From contig JAEHCM010000003.1 of the NCBI GenBank assembly GCA_020696365.1, positions 1-64,000 on the forward strand: 64,000 nucleotides of DNA, written 5' to 3'. The notes below the pieces were generated by a model. It was not told the DNA's origin. It did no database searches and saw only the letters and a list, made by a program, of their open reading frames with translations. The position numbers and the translations under genes were made by a program. Shown piece by piece: positions 33,820 through 41,708 of this stretch. Source of the stretch: Thermoplasmata archaeon. Lineage in GTDB: Archaea > Thermoplasmatota > Thermoplasmata > UBA10834. Positions within the stretch are counted from its first letter, which is position 1, and every line of letters begins with the position of its first letter.

Positions 33820-34923
33820 TTGGAAGTAGCAATGCTCACATACAGCACGAGGGCGAGAGGCGGGGTGGCGCATGCGCTGAAGCTCGCCGAGCATCTGGCG
33901 ACGAGGGGAGTCGACGTCACCCTCCACTCGTTGGCCAGGGAAGACGACGACCGGTCTCTCCAAGGGTACTACCGAGACGTCGGGATTCCGTATGAAATCC
34001 ATCCTTTCGAATGGCACGAGGATGTCATGGTACGCCTCGAACGGATGATCGACGCCTATGTGACGGTCCTGCCACGCGACGCCGACATCTACCACGCCCA
34101 GGACTGCGTCGGTGGCACTGCCCTTCACAGGATGAAGACAGCCGGACAACTGCGTGCGCCCGTCTTCCGCACGGTCCACCACATCGACGACTTCGCAGAG
34201 CCAAAGCTGTTCGAGTTCGAGAAGGTGGCTGTGAGGCACGCGGATCACAGATTCGTCGTCTCCTCCTTCTGGAAGGATGCTCTCGAGCGCGAACACGGCC
34301 TCGAGTCCGGAATCGCCTACAACGGCATCGACCTTGCTGAGTTCTCTGCCCTGCCAGAGAGAAGATCCGAGGGGCGGACCGTTCTCTTCGTGGGGGGGTT
34401 CGAGCCGCGCAAAGGTCTGGAGCATCTCATCCTAGCGATGGAACAGATCCACAGAACCATGCCTGACGCGAAGTTACGCGTCGTCGCTAAGTCCGGGTTC
34501 AGAGGAATCGACACCGAGGAGTGGTTCAGGCTGCTGGCCGACAGGGCGCGGGTCGGTCATGCGGTGGAATTCCTTCAATCGATAGACCAGGACGAACTGC
34601 TCCAGTGCTATTCGGACTCGGACGTGGTCGTCTTGCCGTCGAGGAACGAGGGGTGGGGGCTCTCTCTCATGGAGGCCATGGCCTGCGGGAAACCGACGGT
34701 GGCGACGAAGGTCGGAGGCATCCCGGAGCTCGTCAGAGATGGAGTCGACGGCGTACTCGTCGATCCCGGAGACACCGCAGGACTGGCGGAGGCGATCGCT
34801 GGCCTCCTCAGAAACGACGATATGCGGTCGAGAATGGGTGCTGCGGGACGAGAGAGAGTCGCAGGGTTCTCGTGGGCGGAGACCGCCCGAACTACACTCG
34901 AAGCATACAGAGCTGCCCTCTAG
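33820..34923 (+). CDS. Family 4 glycosyltransferase (MSMEG_0565-like)
   Basis: This 367-residue GT-B fold glycosyltransferase begins EVAMLTYSTRARGGVAHALKLAEHLATRGVDV, a pattern reminiscent of the MSMEG_0565 group. The C-terminal nucleotide-sugar domain has TVLFVGGFEPRKGLEHLI and the GT4 signature VVLPSRNEGWGLSLMEAMACGKPTVATKVGGIPELV, with the E(x7)E pair. It is cytosolic or membrane-peripheral. The start is TTG at 33820 or ATG at 33832. Its TAG shares the CTAG palindrome with the stop of the convergent M20 peptidase. The acceptor is unknown. Confidence 0.85.
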   Translation: MEVAMLTYSTRARGGVAHALKLAEHLATRGVDVTLHSLAREDDDRSLQGYYRDVGIPYEIHPFEWHEDVMVRLERMIDAYVTVLPRDADIYHAQDCVGGTALHRMKTAGQLRAPVFRTVHHIDDFAEPKLFEFEKVAVRHADHRFVVSSFWKDALEREHGLESGIAYNGIDLAEFSALPERRSEGRTVLFVGGFEPRKGLEHLILAMEQIHRTMPDAKLRVVAKSGFRGIDTEEWFRLLADRARVGHAVEFLQSIDQDELLQCYSDSDVVVLPSRNEGWGLSLMEAMACGKPTVATKVGGIPELVRDGVDGVLVDPGDTAGLAEAIAGLLRNDDMRSRMGAAGRERVAGFSWAETARTTLEAYRAAL

Positions 34924-36362
34924 TCCCCTCGTGCGAACTCGTCCATGAACCGCACATTGAACTTCTCGGTGTCTGTCAGGGACGCCACCTTCTTGTTGCC
35001 CTCGACGACCATGTATTCGTTCGGGCTGTGGGGCAGCGCGGAGTGTCCGATCCCGCCCATCGCGAAGGGCAGCTTGAGTATGCGGTTGAAGACGTAGAAC
35101 GGCACTGCCCCGCCGCTGTTCGGCCATATCTCGGGCTCGTGGCCGAACGCCCTGTAGCAGCGGAGCATGGCCTGAACGACCGGGTCCTTGACGCTCATGC
35201 GGCACCAGTCGTACCCGGTATCGACCTCCTTGATCGTGATGTCGGTGTAGCCGTGCGCGTCCAGATGTTGTCTCACAAGGGGCATCATCTTCTCCTTCTT
35301 CTGATTTGGGACGATCCGGATGTCGACCTTGCATGTCACCTCGTGTGGCAGGACGGTTTTCGAGCCCTTCTCCATGTATCCGCCCCAGATGCCGTCTATG
35401 TTGAGTGTCGTGCCGAAGGTGAACAGGTTCAGCAGTTCCTCAGGCCGGTCGTCGGGGGCCATGAACCGCTTCACCTTCATCGTTCTCTTGAAACCCGCGG
35501 TGTCGATCCGCTTCGCAAGGTCCTTGATCAGCCCTTTGTCCTCCTTGGACGGGGGCGCCACATCGGCGTAGAAGCCGTCGATTAGTATCTTGCTGCCGTT
35601 GTCCTTGGACATCGTGCCCAGCGCGTCGATCAGCCTCCAGACGGGGCTATCCACCCAGGCCTTGTTGGCGCTGTGTATCGCGAACTCTTGAGGGCCACGG
35701 CCCCATCGCTTCCCACTGCTGGTCATCTCGAAATACACGACGCCCTTCACGCCCAGGAAATGTGTGCAGCCGCCGGTGGCCTCCTGGCCGAAGAACGGGA
35801 AATAGCATGCATCGGACCTCGACAGGCGCTTCTTGTCCTTCCTCACGTATGCGGGCAGGTTCGGGCTGCCGAGCTCCTCCTCTCCCTCGGCGGCCAGGAT
35901 CAGACTGGCCGGGGGCCTGCCCTCGCTCTTGCAGCACGCCTCGACCGAGTTGAGGAACGCAGCCAGCGGTCCCTTGGTGTTGTCCGCCCCTCGGTTCACG
36001 ATGGACTTGACCTTGCCAGATGGAAGGTTCATGTCGACGATCTTCGCGCCCATCGCAGGATGATTCCATCCTGGTTCGTTGAACGGCATGGTGTCGTACA
36101 TGAAGTAAACGAGGAGTGTCCTGTCGGAGCTACCCTTGCACTCCCCGTAGACGACGGGGTTGCCCTTGGTCTCCACGACCTCGACCTTGTCGCAGCCGAC
36201 CTCGGAGTACATCTTGCCCACGAGCTCCGCACATTCATCGATACCCAAGTCCTCCTGGCTGGAGCTAGGCTGTCTCAACAGGCGCCTGATCCGGGAGATG
36301 TGTCTGCTCTTGTCCTTGTCGATCCGGTCGAACACTCCGGCTAGCTTCTCCTCTCGGGCCAT
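34920..36362 (-). CDS. M20 family metallopeptidase-like protein with an altered zinc-ligand motif
   Basis: This 480-residue protein has the M20/DapE/carboxypeptidase fold. Motifs are GADNTKGPLAAFL (~125), the catalytic EGEEELGSPNLP (~158) and the late zinc His in GGIGHSALPHSPNEYM (~445). The first motif, usually GHxDxxP, reads YFMYDTMPF here, so the expected His is Met while the bridging Asp is kept. Either the enzyme binds zinc differently or it belongs to a subgroup with this change. The dimerisation domain (residues ~210-370) is intact. The likely activity is di- or aminoacyl-peptide or N-acyl amino acid hydrolysis. A TATA box (CTTTATTACG, minus strand, ~36388-36397) lies ~25 bases upstream, so the mRNA is nearly leaderless. 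Confidence 0.85.
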   Translation of the reverse strand: MAREEKLAGVFDRIDKDKSRHISRIRRLLRQPSSSQEDLGIDECAELVGKMYSEVGCDKVEVVETKGNPVVYGECKGSSDRTLLVYFMYDTMPFNEPGWNHPAMGAKIVDMNLPSGKVKSIVNRGADNTKGPLAAFLNSVEACCKSEGRPPASLILAAEGEEELGSPNLPAYVRKDKKRLSRSDACYFPFFGQEATGGCTHFLGVKGVVYFEMTSSGKRWGRGPQEFAIHSANKAWVDSPVWRLIDALGTMSKDNGSKILIDGFYADVAPPSKEDKGLIKDLAKRIDTAGFKRTMKVKRFMAPDDRPEELLNLFTFGTTLNIDGIWGGYMEKGSKTVLPHEVTCKVDIRIVPNQKKEKMMPLVRQHLDAHGYTDITIKEVDTGYDWCRMSVKDPVVQAMLRCYRAFGHEPEIWPNSGGAVPFYVFNRILKLPFAMGGIGHSALPHSPNEYMVVEGNKKVASLTDTEKFNVRFMDEFARGD

Positions 36363-36545
36363 GTGAATCGAATCGTCTATGCATCCCCGTAATAAAGAGG
36401 TTTCTCGGAGGACGGCTAACCGTGTCCGCGATGGGGCGCTGCCTTTCGACGCGGGACGAACGGAGCCCGCTGGAGATTGGCGTGGGTGAATTGGAGGCAG
36501 CTAGGTCAGGCGGTCCCGAAGAGCGGGCAGACACGTGACACGACG

Positions 36546-37460
36546 CTAAGTGTGTGCCATCGTGGTCGATTTGCGCCGTTTATCTCCTGATGCCACCAGA
36601 TAGACCGAGACCAGCACAAGGGCTGCGCCGATTGCTGCGATGGGTCTGAGGCTCTCCTCAAGGAGAGACATCGATATCACCAGAGCCGTGACTATCTCCA
36701 GCAGCATTATCGTGGCGGAGGAAGTCGCAGATACGCCCTCGAGGCCCATAGCCCAGAGGAGTATGGCGACCGATGTGCAGACCACGCCCAAGTAGATGAT
36801 CGCAACCCATGCAGGCGCCTCTACCGTGAAATTCGTCCCCCCCGCGAGGTAGAGATATGTCACCGGGATGAGGAGCCAGACGGCGGAAGTCACGATTGCT
36901 GATGAGCTCAGCTCCACTGCGGAGTAATGTGCAAGCATCTTCTTGTTGAGGATTATGAAGAACGCCCAGAGCCAACCGCATCCATAGACCAACAGGTCGC
37001 CGATGAACTCAGACCTGTCGAACGAGAAACCCCCATCACCAGTGATCAAGACGACACCTGCGATGCCCAAGGCGATGCCGAACGCTTTCTTCCAGCCTAT
37101 CCGCTCGGAGAAGACGAAATAGGATATTATCGCGACCGCAACGACGTTTATATCGACCAGCAGGGCGGTCTTGGATGCCGTGGTGTAGTTCAAACCGACG
37201 TACTGGGTGACAAAAGCCGCAGCGTTGACTCCTCCGATGAGCCAGACGATCGGCCTCCTCAGGACGGAGAACGAGAATCTCTTAAGCCAGAGCACTATCG
37301 AAAGCGTCACGACAGCGGCGACGACGAACCTTAGCCACAGGAAGAATACGTCGTTCCCGACGTAGTCGAGGCCCCACTTCACAGCCGGGAAAGAGGTGCC
37401 CCATATCAGGCTGGCAAACACAGTCAGCATGATCGCCGACGAGCGACCCCTACGGTCCAT
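36546..37460 (-). CDS. EamA/DMT superfamily transporter
   Basis: This 304-residue membrane protein has ten hydrophobic helices in two EamA repeats, each about 140 residues. Typical segments are TVFASLIWGTSFPAVKWGL at the first helix, TTASKTALLVDINVVAVA, and ATSSATIMLLEIVTALVIS in the second repeat. It exports amino acids or related metabolites in known relatives; the substrate here is undefined. A TATA-like CTAATAC (~37483) lies some 25 bases before the ATG, suggesting a leaderless transcript. A 183-base gap separates it from the M20 gene. Confidence 0.88.
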   Translation of the reverse strand: MDRRGRSSAIMLTVFASLIWGTSFPAVKWGLDYVGNDVFFLWLRFVVAAVVTLSIVLWLKRFSFSVLRRPIVWLIGGVNAAAFVTQYVGLNYTTASKTALLVDINVVAVAIISYFVFSERIGWKKAFGIALGIAGVVLITGDGGFSFDRSEFIGDLLVYGCGWLWAFFIILNKKMLAHYSAVELSSSAIVTSAVWLLIPVTYLYLAGGTNFTVEAPAWVAIIYLGVVCTSVAILLWAMGLEGVSATSSATIMLLEIVTALVISMSLLEESLRPIAAIGAALVLVSVYLVASGDKRRKSTTMAHT

Positions 37461-37492
37461 CGACGCGGAGAAGGTCTGAATGTATTAGAAAC

Positions 37493-39148
37493 CTACCTAG
37501 ACGGCTCCTTCGGCAAGCTGATATGGAACACGCTGCCCTTACCCACCTGGCTCTCGACCCAGAGACGTCCGCCGTGGGCCTCCACTATGCCTTTCGATAT
37601 CGGCAGGCTGAGACCAATCCTGTTCACCTGGTGCGAGAGATCATCGCTGGCCACGATGTAGAACCTGTCGAATATCTTCCCGAGGTTCTCAAGCGGGATA
37701 CCGACCCCGTTGTCTCTGATCCATACATGGATCATCTTGCCTTCGTCTCTTGCGCCGATCTGCACCCTGCCACCCTCTTCCGTGTACTTGATGGAGTTGT
37801 CCAAGATGTTGTTGAACACGTCCCTGATCCTCCGTCTATCGGCGTTGATCAGGGGCAACTCGCCCTCCACCTCGATGGACATGCTCTGCGTCTTCTCCAC
37901 GGCGTCGTGGGACCGAGCCTTGACAACCTCCTCCAGGACGGTGTCAATCTTCGTAGGTTCGACATTGATCTGCAGCGTGCCCTTCTCAAGCCGGCTGACA
38001 TCGAGCATGCTCTCGACAAGTGCGTAGAGCTTGTCCGTGTTCGCCCTTATCGTCTTAAGCATCTGAGAGAACTTGGGCTCAGCCGTCGGAGCATACTCTG
38101 ACTCCACAAGGTCGAGATATCCCCTCATGACCGTCAGGGGCGTCCTCAACTCGTGGGAGACGACGTCGATGAACTGCGTCTTCATCTTGGTCACGCGCTC
38201 GAGCTCCTGATAGGTCTGGATCAGCTTCTCGTACGATCTCTCGAGCTGACTCTGGAGGCGTATGTTAGACGTCACATCCATGGCCACCAACAGGACGGAT
38301 TCCACGTCACCAATCTCGGAGGCGACAGGCACCACCTTGACATGGAGGTAGGATACCTTGTCGGGGACGGGGACGAAGTGCACCTCGTTCTTCTCGCCAG
38401 CGTGGCCATCAAACGCCTTCATGAAAAGGGCATCGAGTCCAGATTTCACCACAGCTGATATCTCGAAGACGCTCGTTCCGACCAGTTCCTGCTCCGATTC
38501 GCTCGATAGGATGGTCAGCATATACTTGTTGACAGACTGGATCATGCCCTCGGAGTCGACGGTCATCAGGCCTATCGGCGCCACGGACATCACCCAGTCC
38601 GTCGCCTCCTTTGTCCTCGCGTGCCTGTGGGTCGTCCTCATATGACCCATGATGGTGGATAAGGAGCTAGACAGCAAAGAGACGATCTTAGTCTCGGGTT
38701 CGGTGAACCGCTGTTTTTCCTTCGTTCTGGCAACTATCAGGTAACCGACGAGTTCTCCGCTGACGAACACCGACCCCGTAACCATGCATCCGAGGTCGAG
38801 AGCCTTGTATAGTTCCAGAGCTCCCGCCGGGACATCCTCCTCTCTGCCAATCAGGGTCGCAGTGCCTTCAGGGCCCTTTGCCAGACGTTCGCGTGCCTCC
38901 GGAGTGACCAGCAACTGAGGCAGCTTGGCTAGGCTGTTGCTATCCAATCCGTCCAATCCGATAAACTTCACATCTGAGAACCCCGACGAATAGACTAGGA
39001 TTCCGGCGTAATCCGCATCCGTCAGGCGCCTGAGTCTCGAGGCAATCAACGAATAGGCACTCTCGACATCCTGGCTCTCAGCAAGCTCCTTCGTCAGAGC
39101 GGTTATTTCCCTGAGGATGTTCGCATCGTCGATGACTTCGTCGGGCAA
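37493..39148 (-). CDS. Sensor histidine kinase with GAF and PAS domains
   Basis: This soluble kinase has 551 residues from the TTG at 39148. A GAF-like domain spans ~25-180 and includes DADYAGILVYSS and CMVTGSVFVSGELVGYL. A PAS domain follows (~195-310: APIGLMTVDSEGMIQSVNKYM). The HisKA dimerisation helix carries the phospho-accepting His in FIDVVSHELRTPLTVMRGYL. The ATPase domain has the N box DVFNNILDNSIKYTEEGG, G1 IRDNGVGIP and G2-like GLSLPISKGIVEAHGG. No membrane helix is present. GGAGGAG six bases before the TTG supports this start over an open frame to 39307, which would run into the divergent promoter. No response regulator is adjacent. Confidence 0.88.
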   Translation of the reverse strand: MPDEVIDDANILREITALTKELAESQDVESAYSLIASRLRRLTDADYAGILVYSSGFSDVKFIGLDGLDSNSLAKLPQLLVTPEARERLAKGPEGTATLIGREEDVPAGALELYKALDLGCMVTGSVFVSGELVGYLIVARTKEKQRFTEPETKIVSLLSSSLSTIMGHMRTTHRHARTKEATDWVMSVAPIGLMTVDSEGMIQSVNKYMLTILSSESEQELVGTSVFEISAVVKSGLDALFMKAFDGHAGEKNEVHFVPVPDKVSYLHVKVVPVASEIGDVESVLLVAMDVTSNIRLQSQLERSYEKLIQTYQELERVTKMKTQFIDVVSHELRTPLTVMRGYLDLVESEYAPTAEPKFSQMLKTIRANTDKLYALVESMLDVSRLEKGTLQINVEPTKIDTVLEEVVKARSHDAVEKTQSMSIEVEGELPLINADRRRIRDVFNNILDNSIKYTEEGGRVQIGARDEGKMIHVWIRDNGVGIPLENLGKIFDRFYIVASDDLSHQVNRIGLSLPISKGIVEAHGGRLWVESQVGKGSVFHISLPKEPSR

Positions 39149-39299
39149 GAGACGCTCCTCCGTTACAACCGGACAAGCAATGTAAACGAATGTGGGGGGG
39201 TCGTGCACCGATAAGGAACCTACGCGGTAATAAATGTGTCCGGCAGGGTCCTGTCGGCCATGTGAAAGATAATAACGCACGAACACCGATTCATGGACG
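39149..39299. promoter_or_regulatory. Divergent promoter region, histidine kinase and gamma-CA-like gene
   Basis: On the minus strand GACACATTTATTACCGC (~39225-39240) holds a TATA box for the kinase. On the plus strand AAGATAATAACGC (~39266-39278) is the matching element for the gene at 39300, giving a nearly leaderless mRNA. Confidence 0.45.
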
Positions 39300-39827
39300 A
39301 TGTCCACCAGGAGTTACAGGGACAAGAAACCCGAGATTCCCGCGAGCGCATATGTCGATCGGGATTCAATCCTGATCGGGGATGTCGTTCTTGAGGATGA
39401 CGTCACGATCTGGCCGGGTGCCATTCTAAGGGGAGATGATGACAGGGTCGTCATCCGGAAGGGGTCGGCGGTTATGGACGCGTCGTTCATCGAAGCACCC
39501 CGAGGAGGGCCGGTTACGGTGGGCCGTGGTTGCCTGGTCTCCCACGGGGCGAGGCTACACGGGTGCACGGTGGAGGACTGCGCGCTAATCGGCATAGGCG
39601 CCATAGTCCTCGATGGCGTGACGCTAGGGAGAGGTTCGATAGTCGCTGCAGGCAGCGTGGTCACTCCAGGAACGATGATCCCGCCGGAATCCCTGGCTCT
39701 GGGAACCCCAGCGAAGGTGGCGAGAACGACCACCGACGACGAAGCCTCCTGGCTCGAAAGGGAGCTCAGGGGCGTCAGGGAGAAAGCCAAGGTGTACGCG
39801 AGGGCAGAGGGCGAATCGCGCGCATAG
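39300..39827 (+). CDS. Gamma-carbonic-anhydrase-fold hexapeptide protein, one zinc ligand changed
   Basis: This 175-residue left-handed beta-helix protein is of the YrdA/gamma-carbonic anhydrase group. The order of segments fits: AYVDRDSILIGDVVLEDDVTIWPGAILRGDDD, then SHGARLHGCTVEDCALIGIGAIVLDG, then ALGTPAKVAR. The two downstream zinc His positions are present in SHGARLHGC. At the first zinc position, where relatives read QDxxxxH, this protein has MDASFIEAP, so the His appears to be Glu. Carbonic anhydrase activity is therefore doubtful. A C-terminal helix is highly charged. It is monocistronic and divergent from the kinase. Confidence 0.8.
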   Translation: MSTRSYRDKKPEIPASAYVDRDSILIGDVVLEDDVTIWPGAILRGDDDRVVIRKGSAVMDASFIEAPRGGPVTVGRGCLVSHGARLHGCTVEDCALIGIGAIVLDGVTLGRGSIVAAGSVVTPGTMIPPESLALGTPAKVARTTTDDEASWLERELRGVREKAKVYARAEGESRA

Positions 39828-40282
39828 CGCGCGCATGACCGCAGGTCCTTGAAATGCGTTCCAGATCCCTCCGTATATTACGCTTCCCGTAACGTCGTGG
39901 TGTACGTTTCCGTACGTTGACATATTGCTTTTAAATATTGTGAGATTCATCGAGTTTCTGTAAGGTTCGAAAGAAGCGGGGGAATTGAGAACCTAGGTTC
40001 TTCAGGACGTGTAGTGTTTGGAAGTACATTTCGGAAAGCCCGTGGTCGCACGCGTGCGCAAGTGCAGATTGGTCGTTGTCAAAGACAGGCGTGCACAGAA
40101 CGATGAAGACGAGCGCCCCAAGGACGGTTGCTGACAGGGGCTGCGGTCAGCGACACCGTTCTATGTGACTGGGACACGGCCGACAGGCGTTCAGGAGCAG
40201 GCAGTTCCGGATGCCGACTTTATATAGTTTTTGCGAAAAAGATATTCACCTGACAGACAATACGCGCTCGGAAGGGATAAAA
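39828..40282. other. Intergenic, 455 bases: promoter, palindromes, possible non-coding RNA
   Basis: GTACG/CGTAC inverted repeats (39902-39915) lie just before an excellent TATA box (GCTTTTAAATATTG, 39928-39940). Transcription from it would start near 39965, yet no gene begins for another 300 bases. Downstream is a perfect 14-base palindrome AGAACCTAGGTTCT (39988-40001) and a GC-rich palindrome GCACGCGTGC near 40050. A second TATA box (CTTTATATAG, 40219-40228) clearly serves the gene at 40283. The stretch 39965-40210 may encode a structured RNA; I recognise no known class. Confidence 0.4.
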
Positions 40283-40672
40283 ATGTCATCTGCACAGAGT
40301 AACGAACCCCAACAGCAGGCGCCGTATCCTGCCTATGGAATGCAGTATCAGCCGGTACACAGACCGACAGGCGAGTTCATAAGATCGTTCGCCTCGGATC
40401 TTTGGCTGGCTCTCGGAATCGTCGCAGGGTTGTTCCTGATGATGATTGGATCCATACTCTATGGCGTCGCAGACCAAAGCGGAGTTATGGAAGTGGGAAT
40501 GGCCTTGAAGGCTATGGGTCTGTTCATAGTGGTCGCTGCCATGTTCCTCGGCGCGTTGACGAGGAACGACATGAACAAGTGGGTCAGGGTAGCTCTTATT
40601 CTGAGCGCGACTCTACTCATAGTACTGGTTGGCTTCTGGGGACCGTTCTCGGGTCTGACCGTGCGGTTCTGA
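40283..40672 (+). CDS. Small membrane protein, unknown
   Basis: This 129-residue protein has a Gln/Pro/Tyr-rich cytoplasmic N-terminus (residues 1-40: QQQAPYPAYGMQYQPVHRP) and three hydrophobic helices at ~42-65, 75-95 and 100-122. I do not recognise a family. The start is ATG at 40283 after GGGATAAAA, with TATA at ~40221; longer frames upstream read through the promoter. It stands alone and ends near the convergent thiamine-binding-type gene. Confidence 0.65.
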   Translation: MSSAQSNEPQQQAPYPAYGMQYQPVHRPTGEFIRSFASDLWLALGIVAGLFLMMIGSILYGVADQSGVMEVGMALKAMGLFIVVAAMFLGALTRNDMNKWVRVALILSATLLIVLVGFWGPFSGLTVRF

Positions 40673-40711
40673 CCGTGCACCTGAGAATCCTAGGCTACCT
40701 CTGAAACCCCT

Positions 40712-41014
40712 TCATTGCAGCCTTTTTCCCACTTTTTTCTCGACTGATTCCATCTTCGAGCGGAGCATGTCAGTAGTGCCCCTCCGGTCGTCGATCCTGA
40801 TAGTCGTAGCCACCCTCGTGCACGATGCAGCGACAGACTTGTGACATTCCGAGATCACGGCCATGACTTGGTCGTAATCCCCCTCAAGAACCGTGCCCAT
40901 CGGGTTGAGGCGGTAGTCTACACCTGACATGTCCACGATCCTCAAGCAATCCGCAACGTACTGGCTTACGCTCTCACCAGCTCCGACCGGCATAACACTG
41001 AACTCCGCCAACAT
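40712..41014 (-). CDS. Thiamine-binding protein family (MTH1187/YqgV, DUF77)
   Basis: This 100-residue ferredoxin-like fold protein has the pattern LAEFSVMPVGAGESVSQYVADCLRIVDMSGVDYRLNPMGTVLEGDYDQVM. Relatives bind thiamine or form small oligomers, and their cellular role is not well established. The ATG is preceded by GGAGGGTC. It is divergent from the gene at 41169. Confidence 0.88.
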   Translation of the reverse strand: MLAEFSVMPVGAGESVSQYVADCLRIVDMSGVDYRLNPMGTVLEGDYDQVMAVISECHKSVAASCTRVATTIRIDDRRGTTDMLRSKMESVEKKVGKRLQ

Positions 41015-41096
41015 GCATGACCCTCCGTATCCTCATCCGGACCCTGACGGCACCGCACGATCATATGATTCCGTGCATGGCGCTCGTCGAAAGCCA

Positions 41097-41110
41097 AGGT
41101 ATTTATACCT
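41097..41110. promoter_or_regulatory. Symmetric TATA element between divergent genes
   Basis: AGGTATTTATACCT is an inverted repeat of six base pairs with a two-base centre and contains a TATA-like core on both strands. It lies 59 bases before the plus-strand gene at 41169 and 83 bases after the minus-strand start at 41014, so it could serve both or be an operator over a promoter. Confidence 0.45.
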
Positions 41111-41168
41111 CGACAATCTAAATGAAACCTCTGTTGCGAGAGCAAGGAGTTTTTTTTGGTTCGGGGGC

Positions 41169-41633
41169 ATGTTTGTTATGAAAAGACGTGGAGAACCATT
41201 GAGCAAATCCCTGAATATCATCACGAAGCTGAAGAAGTCTGACGTGAGCGTCACCGACGCGACCCTCACGGTCGAGCATCTCACGAAGGCGATCAAGAAC
41301 AGCATCGACAAGCAGGGCATGCCTGAGGAGGAGGCGAGGGCGATGGCTCAGCATGTCATGAACTTCTTCGGCTACAGCGAGAGGATAATCGACAATGTGC
41401 TCGAGCCGGAGGACAGGGATGCATTCTACATGCTAGAGGACGCGGGCATCCTGACGACCGAGCGCGAGGAGACCACCCTGTACGACGGCAGAGAATGGCG
41501 CATCCACTACTGGATGTTCCACAAGGAGCGCATATCCGAGCTCATATACGGAAGGGGTAGAGCCCTGGACAACCTGGACGAGGGCGTGACAGTCTACGAC
41601 GACATCCCCGACGACATATGGTCAAGGGAGTAG
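41169..41633 (+). CDS. Conserved-looking archaeal protein, unknown function
   Basis: This 154-residue soluble acidic protein is mainly helical. It includes VEHLTKAIKNSIDKQGMPEEEARAMAQHVMNFFGY, then a short winged-helix-like end (FYMLEDAGILTTEREETTLYDGREWRIHYWMF) typical of regulators that read a final strand pair. It may belong to one of the uncharacterised families found in Thermoplasmatota, but I cannot name it with confidence. ATG at 41169 and ATG at 41178 are both possible. An unusual run of eight T precedes it (41149-41156). It lies 75 bases before the XPD-like helicase. Confidence 0.7.
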   Translation: MFVMKRRGEPLSKSLNIITKLKKSDVSVTDATLTVEHLTKAIKNSIDKQGMPEEEARAMAQHVMNFFGYSERIIDNVLEPEDRDAFYMLEDAGILTTEREETTLYDGREWRIHYWMFHKERISELIYGRGRALDNLDEGVTVYDDIPDDIWSRE

Positions 41634-41708
41634 GCCAGTCCTCTGTCGCCTATTTTCGCCGATGCCGGGCAAAGCGTTTAGAGTGCACTTGCCGCTCGGA
41701 CCTTGCAT

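Noticed and set aside
40095-40145. Possible box C/D guide RNA (GATGA, then CTGA)
   Set aside because: Only one weak C-like and one D-like box are found, with no C'/D' pair. This is expected by chance in a region this long.
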